Notes: generated by a model from the letters alone, not told the origin. Shown: positions 46,577 to 56,181, counted from the first letter of the stretch. The stretch: DNA of 60,210 bases from Mycolicibacterium pyrenivorans (GCF_025821625.1 NZ_JACKSH010000024.1:42222-102431), one strand, 5' to 3'. Translations and numbers: made by a program.

Positions 46577-47551
46577 ATGCGTGCGATACAGATTGCCGAG
46601 CTCGAGGGTCCGCAGGCCGCGAAGGTCGTCGAGATCGACGAACCCACCGCCGGTGACGGCGAGGTCGTCGTCGACGTCCACGCCGCCGGGGTGGCCTTCC
46701 CCGACGCGCTGCAGTCCCGCGGCCTGTATCAGTACAAACCGGCCATGCCCTACACCCCGGGGGCGGAGATCGCCGGCGTGGTCCGCAGCGCACCCGACGA
46801 CGCGCACGTGCAGCCCGGTGACCGGGTGGCCGGACTGACGATGCTGTGCGGCGCCATGGCCGAAGTCGTTGCGCTGCAACCGGAACGGCTCTTCAAGCTG
46901 CCGGATTCGGTGTCGTTCGAGGCGGGGGCCGGGCTGCTGTTCAACGACCTGACGGTGCACTTCGCACTGCGCACCCGCGGCAGGCTGCGTGACGGGGAGA
47001 CGGTGCTGGTGCACGGGGCCGCCGGTGGGATCGGCACCTCCACGCTGCGGTTGGCCGGCCCGTTCGGGGCTTCCCGGGTGATCGCCGTCGTCAGCAGCGA
47101 GGACAAGGCCGACATCGCGCGCAGGGCCGGGGCCACCGACGTGGTGCTCGCCTACGGATTCAAGGACGCGGTGAAGACGCTCACCGACGGCCGCGGCGTG
47201 GACATCGTCGTCGACCCGGTCGGTGGCGACCGGTTCACCGATTCGCTGCGTTCGCTGGCACCCGGCGGCCGGCTGCTCGTCGTCGGGTTCACCGGCGGCG
47301 AGATCCCGACGATCAAGGTGAATCGGCTGCTGCTCAACAACGTCGACGCCGTCGGTGTCGGCTGGGGGGCCTGGACCCTGAGCCACCCCGGCTACCTGCA
47401 GGAACAGTGGGCCGAACTGGGCCCGATGCTGGCGTCCGGCGCGGTGCCGCCACCCGAGCCGGTGGTGTATCCCCTCGAGCAGGCAGCAGAGGCGATCGCC
47501 TCACTGGAGGATCGGACCGCCAAGGGCAAGATCGTCGTCGCGCTGCGCTGA
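46577..47551 (+). CDS. fadB4: zinc-free quinone oxidoreductase-type MDR (FadB4-like)
   Basis: 324 residues from ATG 46577 (MRAIQIAELEGPQ); an upstream in-frame start at 46559 is less likely. HAAGVAFPDALQSRGLYQY and VHGAAGGIGTSTL (NADPH loop) place it with zeta-crystallin-like reductases. It closely resembles M. tuberculosis FadB4 (Rv3141), which there lies directly after fadE23. Here it is about 42 kb away, so a rearrangement or insertion separated them. Its likely role is NADPH-dependent reduction of quinones or enoyl substrates. Confidence 0.8.
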   Translation: MRAIQIAELEGPQAAKVVEIDEPTAGDGEVVVDVHAAGVAFPDALQSRGLYQYKPAMPYTPGAEIAGVVRSAPDDAHVQPGDRVAGLTMLCGAMAEVVALQPERLFKLPDSVSFEAGAGLLFNDLTVHFALRTRGRLRDGETVLVHGAAGGIGTSTLRLAGPFGASRVIAVVSSEDKADIARRAGATDVVLAYGFKDAVKTLTDGRGVDIVVDPVGGDRFTDSLRSLAPGGRLLVVGFTGGEIPTIKVNRLLLNNVDAVGVGWGAWTLSHPGYLQEQWAELGPMLASGAVPPPEPVVYPLEQAAEAIASLEDRTAKGKIVVALR

Positions 47552-47651
47552 CGGGCTCAGGTAGTTGACTCCGACCGAACTTTGCCGAATCCACCGTGTC
47601 GAACGTGCGGAAGTAGTGCGGTGATCTTTGCCCACTGCGATGATGGGCCAT

Positions 47652-50414
47652 ATGTCCACCGCTGACAGGTCATCGGCCGAAGACCCGCAGGTTGCTGGCT
47701 TCCTGGCTTCTGCGGCGCTGCGACCGACCGGACTGATCATCGAGGGGCAGGCCGGGATCGGCAAGTCGACGCTGTGGTCGGACCTGGTGCGCCAGGCGCG
47801 CGACCGCGGGTACCGGGTGCTGTCCGCGCGCGTCGGGCAGACGGAGTCGGTGATGGCTTTCGCGGCGCTGGCCGACCTGCTGGGTGGCCTCGAACCCGAC
47901 CTCTTCGCGAAGCTCCCGGACCTCCAGCGGCTCGCGTTGGACCGCGTCCTGCTGCGCGCGGGCACGGACGGACCCGCGACCGACCAGCGAGTCGTCGCCG
48001 CCGGTTTCGTGACAGCCCTGCACGCGCTGGCCGAGGACTCGCCGGTGATCATCGCCATCGACGCCGCCCAGTGGCTGGACAACTCGAGCCGCGCCGCCGT
48101 CGAATTCGCCGCACGCCGCCTGAAGGGCCCGTTCGGCGTCCTGATCACCGAGACCTGCGAACCCGGGGAGGGAAAAACAGCCGGCTGGCTGCATCTGGAC
48201 CGCCCCGACGGGGTGGACCGGACGGCGGTGCGCCCGCTGGGAACCCGGCAGCTGCACGCGGTGATCTCCCAGCGCCTCGGACGGACGCTGTCGCGACCGG
48301 CACTGCTACGCATCGCCGAGATCTCCGGCGGCAACCCGTTCTTCGCTCTCGAGCTGGCCCGGGCGACCGGCGACGGCCCGTCCAGCGCCGACCAGCCATT
48401 GCCCGCCGGTCTCGCCGAACTCGTCCGCAGGCGCGTCGGTCGGCTCGACGATCATGTCCGCACCCTGCTGTTGACGGCGGCGTGTGTGGCCGACCCTACC
48501 GTCGAACTACTTTCCGCCGCAAACGATGTCGACACCGAGGAGGTGCTTCGGCGGCTCGAGCAGGTCGAGTCGGAGGGCATCGTCACGCTCGAGGGAAACC
48601 GGGTGCGTTTCAGCCATCCCCTGCTGGCCAGCGGCGTCTACACCGACGCCGGGCCGACCGTGCGCCGCGCGATGCACCGGACGTTGGGCGCCTTGGAAAC
48701 CCAACCCGAGCTCAAAGCAAGGCATTTGGCCTTGGCCTCGGTCAGCGCGGACGACGAGATTCTCACCGCGCTCGACCAGGCCGCCGAAACCGCGCGGGCG
48801 CGGGGCGCCCCGGCCGCCGCCGCCGAACTGGTCGACCTGGCGATCGATCTCGGCGGCGACACCCCGTGGCGACGGATCAAATCGGCGGAGAACCACTTCC
48901 TGGCCGGCGACACCGCACAGGCGGGCACGGTGCTCGGTGCGACCGACGAGATGGAGCCGGGCATCCTGCGCGCACTGGCCGCGAGCCAGCTCGCGACGGT
49001 ACGCGGGTACCAGAACGAGCACAGCGAGGCCGTCGAACTGCTGCGTGGGGCGCTCGACGACGCCGCCGGCAACGTGCCCATCACGGTGACGGTGCTGCTG
49101 CGACTGTCCTTCGCGCTGAACAGCATCGGTGAGCTCGACGATGCCCGCAGGCACGTCCGCGACGCCGTCAAGCTCGCCGAGGAGCTGGGAGTTCCAGGGC
49201 TCACCAGCGCCGCGCTGTCCTGGGCGGTGCACGTGAATTTCCAGTGTGGCCGCGGCCTCGACGAGGCCGCGCTGCAACGGGCGCTCGACCTCTACGACAG
49301 CACCCTCGATGTGCCGATCATCTTCCGTGCGCCGTTCGTGCACGCACTCGCGCTGTCGTGGACCGGCCGGCTGGAACAGGCGCACCGGGAGCTGATCGCG
49401 GTGCGCGACATCTGCGTCGAACGGGGCGCCGAGAGCGACATGATGGCCATCGCCGGGTTTCTGGCGATCAACCACGTCTGGCGCGGACAGCTCACCGAGG
49501 CCGCCGCCGAGGCCGCCGAAGCCGTGGAGCGCGCCCAGCAACTCGGCGGCGACGACGTCCTCATCATCCCGATGACGGTGCGCGCCGCGGTCGCCGCGTA
49601 CGCCGGCCGGGAGGCCGACGCTCGTACCGATGCGCAGTGGGTCCTGGCCGCGACGAAGAACCGCACCGCGTCGCACATCGCGGACTGGCCGGGGATGACG
49701 CTGTGCTTCCTCGAGGAGTCACTCGGCAATCACCGGGAGGCCCTGGAGGCGCTGGACTCCGCGTTTCTGGCGCCCGGGCGGGCACCGGCCACCGAGCTGA
49801 TGTATGCCTGGCACCTGCCCGACGTGATCGAAGCGATGGTCGGCGTCGGGCGCCTCGACGAGGCCGAGACACTCACCGCCACGCTCGAGCACAACGGCGT
49901 CGAGCACGGTCGGGTCTGGATGAAGGCGGTGGGAGCGCGCTGCCGGGCGATGCTGCTGGCCGCACGCGGCGACGTCACCTCAGCCGAGCAGACAGCGCAC
50001 CTGGCGATGGCCGAGCACGACGCGCTGCCGATGCCGTTCGAGCGCGCGCGAACTCAGCTCATTCTCGGTCAGCTCCAGCGGCGGCTGCGTCAGAAGAACA
50101 CGGCGGCAGCCAATCTGACCGAAGCGCTGCAGGTGTTCGAGCGGCTGGGAACGCCGCTGTGGGCGCGGCGCGCACAGTCCGAGTTGTCCCGCACCGTGGT
50201 GACGCCCAACGACGACCTCAGCCGCCTGACACCCTCAGAACAGCGCGTCGCCGAGATGGCGGCATCGGGAGCCACCAACAAGGACATCGCGGCGGCGATG
50301 TTCATCAGCGCCAAGACCGTCGAGCACAACCTGACGAAGATCTACCGCAAGCTGGGTATCGGCTCTCGAGCGGAGTTGGGCCGCCGGATGGACCAGGGCC
50401 GCACAGAAATTTAG
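47652..50414 (+). CDS. large LuxR-type ATPase regulator (LAL family)
   Basis: About 920 residues; starts at 47640, 47643 or 47652 are all possible. The N-terminal AAA/STAND-like ATPase has Walker A GQAGIGKST and a Walker B-like VIIAIDAAQWLD. Sensor-like GGNPFFALELAR follows. A long middle region of helical TPR-like repeats fills residues 350-830. The C-terminus is a LuxR helix-turn-helix (LTPSEQRVAEMAASGATNKD, SAKTVEHNLTKIYRKLGI). Such MalT-like regulators activate nearby or distant promoters on ligand binding. The stop overlaps the convergent SDR stop by 4 bp. Confidence 0.88.
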   Translation: MSTADRSSAEDPQVAGFLASAALRPTGLIIEGQAGIGKSTLWSDLVRQARDRGYRVLSARVGQTESVMAFAALADLLGGLEPDLFAKLPDLQRLALDRVLLRAGTDGPATDQRVVAAGFVTALHALAEDSPVIIAIDAAQWLDNSSRAAVEFAARRLKGPFGVLITETCEPGEGKTAGWLHLDRPDGVDRTAVRPLGTRQLHAVISQRLGRTLSRPALLRIAEISGGNPFFALELARATGDGPSSADQPLPAGLAELVRRRVGRLDDHVRTLLLTAACVADPTVELLSAANDVDTEEVLRRLEQVESEGIVTLEGNRVRFSHPLLASGVYTDAGPTVRRAMHRTLGALETQPELKARHLALASVSADDEILTALDQAAETARARGAPAAAAELVDLAIDLGGDTPWRRIKSAENHFLAGDTAQAGTVLGATDEMEPGILRALAASQLATVRGYQNEHSEAVELLRGALDDAAGNVPITVTVLLRLSFALNSIGELDDARRHVRDAVKLAEELGVPGLTSAALSWAVHVNFQCGRGLDEAALQRALDLYDSTLDVPIIFRAPFVHALALSWTGRLEQAHRELIAVRDICVERGAESDMMAIAGFLAINHVWRGQLTEAAAEAAEAVERAQQLGGDDVLIIPMTVRAAVAAYAGREADARTDAQWVLAATKNRTASHIADWPGMTLCFLEESLGNHREALEALDSAFLAPGRAPATELMYAWHLPDVIEAMVGVGRLDEAETLTATLEHNGVEHGRVWMKAVGARCRAMLLAARGDVTSAEQTAHLAMAEHDALPMPFERARTQLILGQLQRRLRQKNTAAANLTEALQVFERLGTPLWARRAQSELSRTVVTPNDDLSRLTPSEQRVAEMAASGATNKDIAAAMFISAKTVEHNLTKIYRKLGIGSRAELGRRMDQGRTEI

Positions 50415-51193
50415 CTGATCCACTCAGGCTGCTGCTCCACATTCACCGCGGAGAAGTCCTTGTGCGCCAGGCCGGCCAATGTGCCCCCGTCCACCACGAA
50501 CTCCGAACCGGTCGAGTAACTCGACTCATCGCCGGCCAGGTAGACCACCAGGTTGCTGACCTCCTTCGGCTGGGCGATGCGGCCGAGAGCGCTCTGGAAG
50601 ATGTCCTCGGGAACCCAGTCCGCCATCGGCGTCTTCACCAGGCCGGGATGGATCGAGTTCACCCGAATCCCGAACTGCCCCAACTCCAGAGCAGTGGACT
50701 TCGTGAGCCCGCGGACCGCGAACTTCGTCGCCGTGTAGCCGTGGCAGGCGACTGTGCCCGCCATGCCTTCGATCGAGGAGATGTTGATGATCGACCCGCG
50801 GCCCGCCTGCTTCATCGTCGGCACCACCGCACGGATGCCGAGGAATACCCCGGTGAGATTGATGTCGAGGATGCGGTGCCATTCGGCCATGTCGAAATCC
50901 TCGACGGTGCCGATGTTGAGGATCCCGGCGTTGTTCACCAGGACGTCGACCCCGCCGAACTCGGCGACGGCGGTGGCCACCGCGGTGTCCCAGTTTTCGG
51001 CGCGGGTGACGTCGAGATGGACGTAGCGGACGTCATCACCGAGTTCCTCGGCCACCGTCTCGCCTTCGGCGTCCAGGATGTCGCCGCACACCACCTTCGC
51101 GCCGTGGGCGACCATCTCGCGCGCGTGTGACGCACCCATGCCGCGGGCACCTCCGCTGACGAGGGCGACCTTGCCGGCCAACCGTCCTGTCAT
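50411..51193 (-). CDS. fabG3: SDR oxidoreductase, FabG3-like hydroxysteroid dehydrogenase
   Basis: 260 residues from ATG 51193, which is preceded by AGGAGG. The cofactor loop GGARGMGASH, NNAG, catalytic serine in INISSIEG and YTATK (Tyr/Lys) are complete. The sequence is very close to what I recall of M. tuberculosis Rv2002 (FabG3), a 3-alpha/20-beta-hydroxysteroid dehydrogenase. It is the last gene of a three-gene operon with a Baeyer-Villiger monooxygenase and an esterase-like hydrolase, which suits oxidation of a secondary alcohol to a ketone. Confidence 0.85.
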   Translation of the reverse strand: MTGRLAGKVALVSGGARGMGASHAREMVAHGAKVVCGDILDAEGETVAEELGDDVRYVHLDVTRAENWDTAVATAVAEFGGVDVLVNNAGILNIGTVEDFDMAEWHRILDINLTGVFLGIRAVVPTMKQAGRGSIINISSIEGMAGTVACHGYTATKFAVRGLTKSTALELGQFGIRVNSIHPGLVKTPMADWVPEDIFQSALGRIAQPKEVSNLVVYLAGDESSYSTGSEFVVDGGTLAGLAHKDFSAVNVEQQPEWIS

Positions 51194-51207
51194 CAATCCT
51201 CCTGTTG

Positions 51208-53175
51208 TCATTGCGCTTTGAGCTCGTAGTCGTCCCGGTTCGGACGATGGGTCCACTTCCAGTAGTCGACGATGCGCCACGCGAACAGCGTGGGCAGCTC
51301 ACCCTTGGAGTTCTTGTAGTAACTGCTCGTGACCGCCGGGTGGGAGTAGACCATGGTCTTCAGCCGTTCCTGGCTGCGCCTGTCGTAGTCGGCGCACACG
51401 GCGGCCTTCGGTGTCGCCGAGGCGGCACCGGACGTGAGCACCATGTCGATACATCCAAGGACGTAGCGCATCTGGCATTCGGAGTTGTAGATGAGGCTGG
51501 CGCCGTTGACGGCGTTGGTGCCCGGTCCGAACATGCAGTAGAAGTTCGGAAAATCTGTGACGGTCACCCCCAGGTAGGCGTAGGCGGCGTCACTCCAGGC
51601 GTCGTTCAGCCCGATGCCGCCCACACCACGGATGTCGATGGGCCCGAGCTGATGGTTGACGTCGAAACCGGTGGCCCACAACAACACATCGGCCTGCCGG
51701 TGCACGCCGTGGGCATCGGTGACACCGTCCGCGGTGATCTCGGCGATGCCGTCGGTGATCAGGTCGACGTCGTCGCGCTGCAAGGTGGTCAGCCAGGTTC
51801 CGTTGTCCTGCAAGGTGCGCTTGCCCATCGGTGGGTACCTCGGTGTGACCTTGGCCAGCAGTTCGTCATCGGAGGTGAACGCCTGCATCCACGCGACGAA
51901 CATCTCACGGATCGCGTGATTGCCTGCGCTGACCGATAATCCGCCGGTGTCCCAGTCCGGGTCGATCGTGATCTGCTCGTTGAGCGCGTCGGCGATGGGC
52001 CACCACGTCACGAACCTCAGCCACCGCCCGTAGTACGGCAGGTGCCGGGTGGCCCACCGGGCACCCTCCCCCACCGGTGCGTGGTAGTTGACGTTGGGCG
52101 CCATCCACTGCGCGGTGCGCTGATAGACATCGACATGCGCGGCGGTGTCGGCGATCGCCGGGACGAGCTGGAACCCGCTGGCGCCTGCCCCGATGACGGC
52201 GACGCGCTTCCCGGCCAGATCGACGGTGTCGTCCCAGTCGGCGGTATGGAACGCCGGGCCCGCGAAGTCCCCGGCGCCCTTGATGTCGGGGATCACCGGG
52301 TTGCTGAACTGGCCGACCGCACAGATCAGCCCGCGGGCGGTCAGCGTCTCGGAAACACCGGAGGAGTCTCGGATCTGCACCCGCCAGGTGGCGCTCGCCT
52401 CGTCCCACGCCGCACCGGTCACCTCGGTGTCGAACCGGACGTGCTCGGCGATGTCGTAGCGCGCCATCACGTCGTTGAGGTGCTGCAGGATCTCGGGCTG
52501 GGTGGCGTAGTGGTGCTCCCAGTGGTCGGTGGGCTCGAATGAATAGGTGTAGTACTGGCTGGCGATGTCGACCCGGCAACCCGGGTAGCGGTTGGCCAGC
52601 CAGGTGCCGCCCACCCCGGACTGCTTGTCGACGATCGTGAACGGGATGCCTGCTTGTTTGAGTTTGATGCCCGCCAGCAGCCCGGACTCGCCGCAGCCGA
52701 TGACCACCACCGGGAAACCGGCGCGTTGGTCGGCGGTCGAGGCGAGCACCGGCCCGGCCTGATCGGCGTCGGTGAACCGCAGGTCCGCGGCGATGTAGTC
52801 GACGAATTCGTCGGTCACCTGCCCGGCGGACATCACGTCGAGCATGACCCGCAGCTGGTGCTCGTCGGGAACGAACGGTGCCGGGCAGCCCCAGTCGCGG
52901 TAGTCGCGGACGACGTCGAACGCCCGCTCACGGACTGCCTGCTTGTCCGGTTCGCTCATCCCGCCCTGCAGGTCCATCGCGATGAGCATGAACGGACCGG
53001 GCAGTTCGTCGAGGATGCCGAGATCGCCGGTCATGTGCACCATCGACATCAGCAGCGCGGGCACGCTGGCCTCGTCGATGGCCGCGCGGATCACGTCGTC
53101 GGAGTCGTCGAATGGCAGGCCCGTCAGCCGCGCGAGTTCCAGATCGCACACCGCAGCGCCGGTGACATGTGGCAT
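51208..53175 (-). CDS. Baeyer-Villiger monooxygenase with N-terminal extension
   Basis: 655 residues from ATG 53175 (MPHVTGAAVCD). The FAD motif GCGESG appears only near residue 170, so the first about 140 residues are an extra helical domain, as in 4-hydroxyacetophenone monooxygenase-type enzymes. The type I BVMO fingerprint is present as FAGPAFHTADW, and the NADPH motif as GAGASG. It would insert oxygen next to a ketone to give an ester or lactone. The neighbours make chemical sense: an SDR 14 bp downstream and a hydrolase 34 bp upstream on the same strand. Confidence 0.86.
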   Translation of the reverse strand: MPHVTGAAVCDLELARLTGLPFDDSDDVIRAAIDEASVPALLMSMVHMTGDLGILDELPGPFMLIAMDLQGGMSEPDKQAVRERAFDVVRDYRDWGCPAPFVPDEHQLRVMLDVMSAGQVTDEFVDYIAADLRFTDADQAGPVLASTADQRAGFPVVVIGCGESGLLAGIKLKQAGIPFTIVDKQSGVGGTWLANRYPGCRVDIASQYYTYSFEPTDHWEHHYATQPEILQHLNDVMARYDIAEHVRFDTEVTGAAWDEASATWRVQIRDSSGVSETLTARGLICAVGQFSNPVIPDIKGAGDFAGPAFHTADWDDTVDLAGKRVAVIGAGASGFQLVPAIADTAAHVDVYQRTAQWMAPNVNYHAPVGEGARWATRHLPYYGRWLRFVTWWPIADALNEQITIDPDWDTGGLSVSAGNHAIREMFVAWMQAFTSDDELLAKVTPRYPPMGKRTLQDNGTWLTTLQRDDVDLITDGIAEITADGVTDAHGVHRQADVLLWATGFDVNHQLGPIDIRGVGGIGLNDAWSDAAYAYLGVTVTDFPNFYCMFGPGTNAVNGASLIYNSECQMRYVLGCIDMVLTSGAASATPKAAVCADYDRRSQERLKTMVYSHPAVTSSYYKNSKGELPTLFAWRIVDYWKWTHRPNRDDYELKAQ

Positions 53176-53209
53176 GCACCACACCATACATTTGGCATTC
53201 TGTGGATGA

Positions 53210-54091
53210 TCAGGATTCGCGGTCGCCGTGGCGGACCAGGAAGTCGAGCACCGCATCGGCGAACACATCGTTGCGGTCGCCGGCCACCATGTGCCCGGCG
53301 CCCTCGACGTCGACGAACTCGATCTGCGGGAAGCGGGCGAGAAACTCCGTGGCCCGGTCGCGGCTCACCAGGTCGCTGACCTGCCCACGCACCAGCAGCA
53401 CGGGTACCCCGTCGGCGAGAATCGTGGCCACGGCCGCATGCAATCGATCGGTGTCAGCCACCTCGAGCGGTGGCCGCGCGGCGGTGCCGTCGATGAACTG
53501 CGGGTCCCAGTGCCAGTACCAGCGATCTCCCCTGCGGCGCAGGTTGTTTCGCAGGCCGTCGAGATCGGCGGGGCGCGGCCGGTGTGGGTTGAACTCGGCG
53601 ATCATGTCGGCGACCTCGTCGAGCGAACCGAAACCCTCCACCATCCTGTCGGCCATGAAGGCGTGGATCCGCTCCGCACCCGACGGGTCCATGTCGGGCA
53701 CGATGTCGACGAGCACGACGGCGGCGGCGATGCCGCGGGCGAGCTCGCCGGCCAGCAGCATCGACGTCAGGCCGCCCAGTGAGGCGCCGACCAGCACCGG
53801 TCGCGGCGGCAGCTGGTCGAGGATCTCGCGGACGTCGGCGGCGAAGCTCGACACCCGGTAGTCGCCGTCGGGCGACCAGTCCGATTCCCCGTGCCCCCGC
53901 ATGTCGACGGTGACGGCCTGCCAGCCGCGGTGCGCCACCGCCGCGGCCGCCCTGCCCCAGGACCGACGGGTCTGACCGCCGCCGTGGAGGAACACCACCG
54001 CCCGCGCGTCGGGGTCGCCGTGGCGGTCGGCGGCGATGCGGACACCACCGTGCCCCGCCGTGAGGAACTGTTGTGGTGCTGACGTCATCAT
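53210..54091 (-). CDS. alpha/beta hydrolase of the BVMO operon
   Basis: 293 residues. The motifs are LHGGGQTRRSW, the nucleophile elbow GASLGG, VDMRGHGESDW and GAGHMVAGD with the catalytic histidine. It resembles lactone or ester hydrolases. As the first gene of the operon hydrolase-BVMO-SDR, it is well placed to cleave the ester formed by the monooxygenase. Two adjacent start codons (54091 and 54088) are available. Confidence 0.82.
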   Translation of the reverse strand: MMTSAPQQFLTAGHGGVRIAADRHGDPDARAVVFLHGGGQTRRSWGRAAAAVAHRGWQAVTVDMRGHGESDWSPDGDYRVSSFAADVREILDQLPPRPVLVGASLGGLTSMLLAGELARGIAAAVVLVDIVPDMDPSGAERIHAFMADRMVEGFGSLDEVADMIAEFNPHRPRPADLDGLRNNLRRRGDRWYWHWDPQFIDGTAARPPLEVADTDRLHAAVATILADGVPVLLVRGQVSDLVSRDRATEFLARFPQIEFVDVEGAGHMVAGDRNDVFADAVLDFLVRHGDRES

Positions 54092-54203
54092 CGGATGTTA
54101 GGTCGTGGCGTGCCCCGCGAGCGCCCGGGTTTCGCGCCTACGCGCGGCGAGTCGCGGACAACAGCGCGCCCTCGCCGAGGGCGAGGTCGGCAATACTGTG
54201 CCG

Positions 54204-55001
54204 ATGAGCAGTCTCGCGGGCAAGGGCGTTCTGGTGACCGGTGCGGCGTCGGGCATCGGGGCGGCCACTGTCAGGAGGGTGCTCGAGGAGGGTGCCTCGG
54301 TGGTCGGTGTCGACCTCGCCGTCGAGGCACCGCCTGGCCTTGCGGCCCGCTTCGAGTACCACTGCGCCGACGTGCTCGACACCGCCGCCGTCGGCCGCGC
54401 GGTCGCGGCCGTCGTGCAGAAGGCCGGTCGGCTCGATGGCGTGGTCCACTCGGCGGGCGTGGGTGGCGGGGGCCCGATCCACATGCTGCCCGACGAGGAA
54501 TGGGACCGCGTCGTCGACATCAACCTCAAGGGCACCTTCGTGGTGATGCGCGCAGCGCTGGCCCAGATGATGGTCCAGGACCGGATCGACGGTGAGCGCG
54601 GGTCGATCGTCACGTTGTCGAGCGTTGAGGGTCTCGAGGGGACCGCGGGCGGCAGCGCGTACAACGCCTCCAAGGGCGGGGTGGTGCTGCTCAGCAAGAA
54701 CGCCGCGATCGACTACGGGCCCAGCGGAATCCGTGTCAACGCGATCTGCCCGGGCTTCATCGAGACCCCGTTGTTCGAATCGGTCATGGGCCTTCCCGGC
54801 ATGGACACCCCCCGCGAGGTCCTACGCCATGAGCACAAGCTGCGGCGGTTCGGCCGGCCCGACGAGGTCGCCGCGGTGGCGACCTTCCTGCTCTCGGGTG
54901 ACGCCAGCTTCGTGAGCGGCCAGGCCATCGCGGTCGACGGCGGCTACACCGCCGGACGCGACCATCACGTCACCGAGTTGATCGGCCTCGGCGAGCAATA
55001 G
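54204..55001 (+). CDS. SDR-family oxidoreductase
   Basis: 265 residues from ATG 54204; GTG 54198 is an alternative. TGAASGIG is the cofactor loop, HSAGVGG stands in the NNAG position, VTLSSVEG provides the serine and YNASK the catalytic Tyr/Lys. The C-terminus (SGQAIAVDGGYTAGRDHHV) is typical of classical SDRs. It is divergent from the BVMO operon with 112 bp between start codons, so it may share its regulation and substrate class, but no operator palindrome was seen. Confidence 0.83.
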   Translation: MSSLAGKGVLVTGAASGIGAATVRRVLEEGASVVGVDLAVEAPPGLAARFEYHCADVLDTAAVGRAVAAVVQKAGRLDGVVHSAGVGGGGPIHMLPDEEWDRVVDINLKGTFVVMRAALAQMMVQDRIDGERGSIVTLSSVEGLEGTAGGSAYNASKGGVVLLSKNAAIDYGPSGIRVNAICPGFIETPLFESVMGLPGMDTPREVLRHEHKLRRFGRPDEVAAVATFLLSGDASFVSGQAIAVDGGYTAGRDHHVTELIGLGEQ

Positions 55002-55011
55002 CCTCGACAGC

Positions 55012-55365
55012 TCACCACACGACGGCGATGGCGGCCGCTGAGAATGCGAGCACCCCGACCCCGACGAACAGTGGGCGTGGCACCGCCTCCCCGGTGCGCT
55101 TCTGCCGGGCGCTGCCCATGCCCAGAAGTGCGCCGAGGATCACCAGGATGACGAGCTTGATGCCGATCTTGGGATAGTTCAACTCGATTCCGGCCGGCCA
55201 CGGCGCGGCGAGGGCAAGCCCGGTGAGCAGCGCCACCAGCAGGCCGTAGTCCATCACCCGGGTGGTGCGGAACCGGCCGGCGGCCGCCTCGGCCACCCAT
55301 GCCCCGAAGGTGACCGCGAAGCCGACGATGTGCAGCAGAACAACTACAGAGCGTAGTACCTCCAT
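55012..55365 (-). CDS. small integral membrane protein, four helices
   Basis: 117 residues with four hydrophobic segments (about 5-23, 40-55, 68-86 and 98-116). A conserved-looking central part contains LNYPKIGIKLVILVILGALLG. It resembles uncharacterised mycobacterial membrane proteins sometimes labelled Fe-S proteins without cause; no cysteine cluster is present. It converges on the SDR gene, with 10 bp between stops. Confidence 0.7.
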   Translation of the reverse strand: MEVLRSVVVLLHIVGFAVTFGAWVAEAAAGRFRTTRVMDYGLLVALLTGLALAAPWPAGIELNYPKIGIKLVILVILGALLGMGSARQKRTGEAVPRPLFVGVGVLAFSAAAIAVVW

Positions 55366-55469
55366 GGCGTGAGGTTACAACACCCTGGGTGCACTCCGTA
55401 CCGAATTGCGCGCTCAGATACGGGGGGTGCCCGGGGGCACCCGATAGCAGTTCGTCCCGCCGGTCCCGA

Positions 55470-55808
55470 ATGCGCACACACGCACTGCTCGGCGCGGCAT
55501 CGCTGACCTCGGGGGGCGATGAGGCGGCAACGAAACTCGGTGTGCCGGATAACGCCTTCAAGCACCTGCCCGGGTTGATGAGCCCGGTGGTGGGCGGGGC
55601 CAACCGGATCATCGCCGCGCTCCCCGGCCTCAACACCCTGCGCACGTACCGGGCCCTTGACAATCACGCCCGGGTGCTGGCCGAGCAACGTCTGCGCTAC
55701 GGCGTGACCCACGGACCTGGTGGACACCGCCCCCTCGCACGGGACGCGGCACCCGGCCGCCGGCGAGCCTCAGCAAACGACCGGGATGCCGTGGCCGGTG
55801 TGACCTGA
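55470..55808 (+). CDS. uncharacterised short ORF, possibly a gene remnant
   Basis: An open frame of about 112 codons from ATG 55470 (MRTHALLGAASLTSGGDEAA). The middle part, LGVPDNAFKHLPGLMSPVVG to ALDNHARVLAEQRLRYGV, looks like real protein, while the last 30 residues are low in hydrophobic content. No ribosome-binding site is obvious and no family is recognised. It lies in the decaying region before the pseudogenes, so a 3' remnant of a longer gene is as likely as a small gene. Confidence 0.3.
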   Translation: MRTHALLGAASLTSGGDEAATKLGVPDNAFKHLPGLMSPVVGGANRIIAALPGLNTLRTYRALDNHARVLAEQRLRYGVTHGPGGHRPLARDAAPGRRRASANDRDAVAGVT

Positions 55809-56037
55809 CCCACCCCCTAGGCACCGAGGAGACGGCGCTCACCAGCGGCCAAGGTCGGCTGTGAACCACTGACCTGCATCGGCACCGACTGTCGCCAAAC
55901 TCACACCCGCAAATTTGATTTACCCAGAATTAACAAGGACCATCAGAGCGTTCCACTCACCGGGCGATCCTCGACGAAGTGGACGTCACAGCAACGTGTC
56001 CCGCAATCCGGGGCACCCATAAAGGAGTTGAAGAGGA
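55809..56037 (+). promoter_or_regulatory. AT-richer leader/promoter region of a small gene
   Basis: 229 bp without an ORF. The stretch AATTTGATTTACCCAGAATT (about 55911-55930) is unusually AT-rich for this window and could contain the promoter of the 47-residue gene, leaving a leader of roughly 100 nt. AAAGGAG occurs 12 bp before the ATG. No clear hairpin terminator was found. Confidence 0.35.
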
Positions 56038-56181
56038 ATGTCGTTCACGCAGTTTCGTACAGACGTGAAGCGCGCCGTGAATCGGCGACGCATGAATGCG
56101 CGGATCAATGCACTGCCGGACTCAACGGTCCGCACTGAACTCATCGCCATCGCGCGGCGCCACGAGGACGCCCAGCGCTGA
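56038..56181 (+). CDS. 47-residue basic protein
   Basis: A 48-codon ORF including the stop (MSFTQFRTDVKRAVNRRRMN at its start), rich in Arg and probably helical, with TELIAIARRHEDAQR at the C-terminus. The combination of a strong AAAGGAG ribosome-binding site, an AT-rich upstream region and mycobacterial codon use supports a real gene. There are no membrane segments or cysteines. Its function is unknown; a nucleic-acid- or membrane-binding role for the basic N-terminus is speculation. Confidence 0.6.
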   Translation: MSFTQFRTDVKRAVNRRRMNARINALPDSTVRTELIAIARRHEDAQR

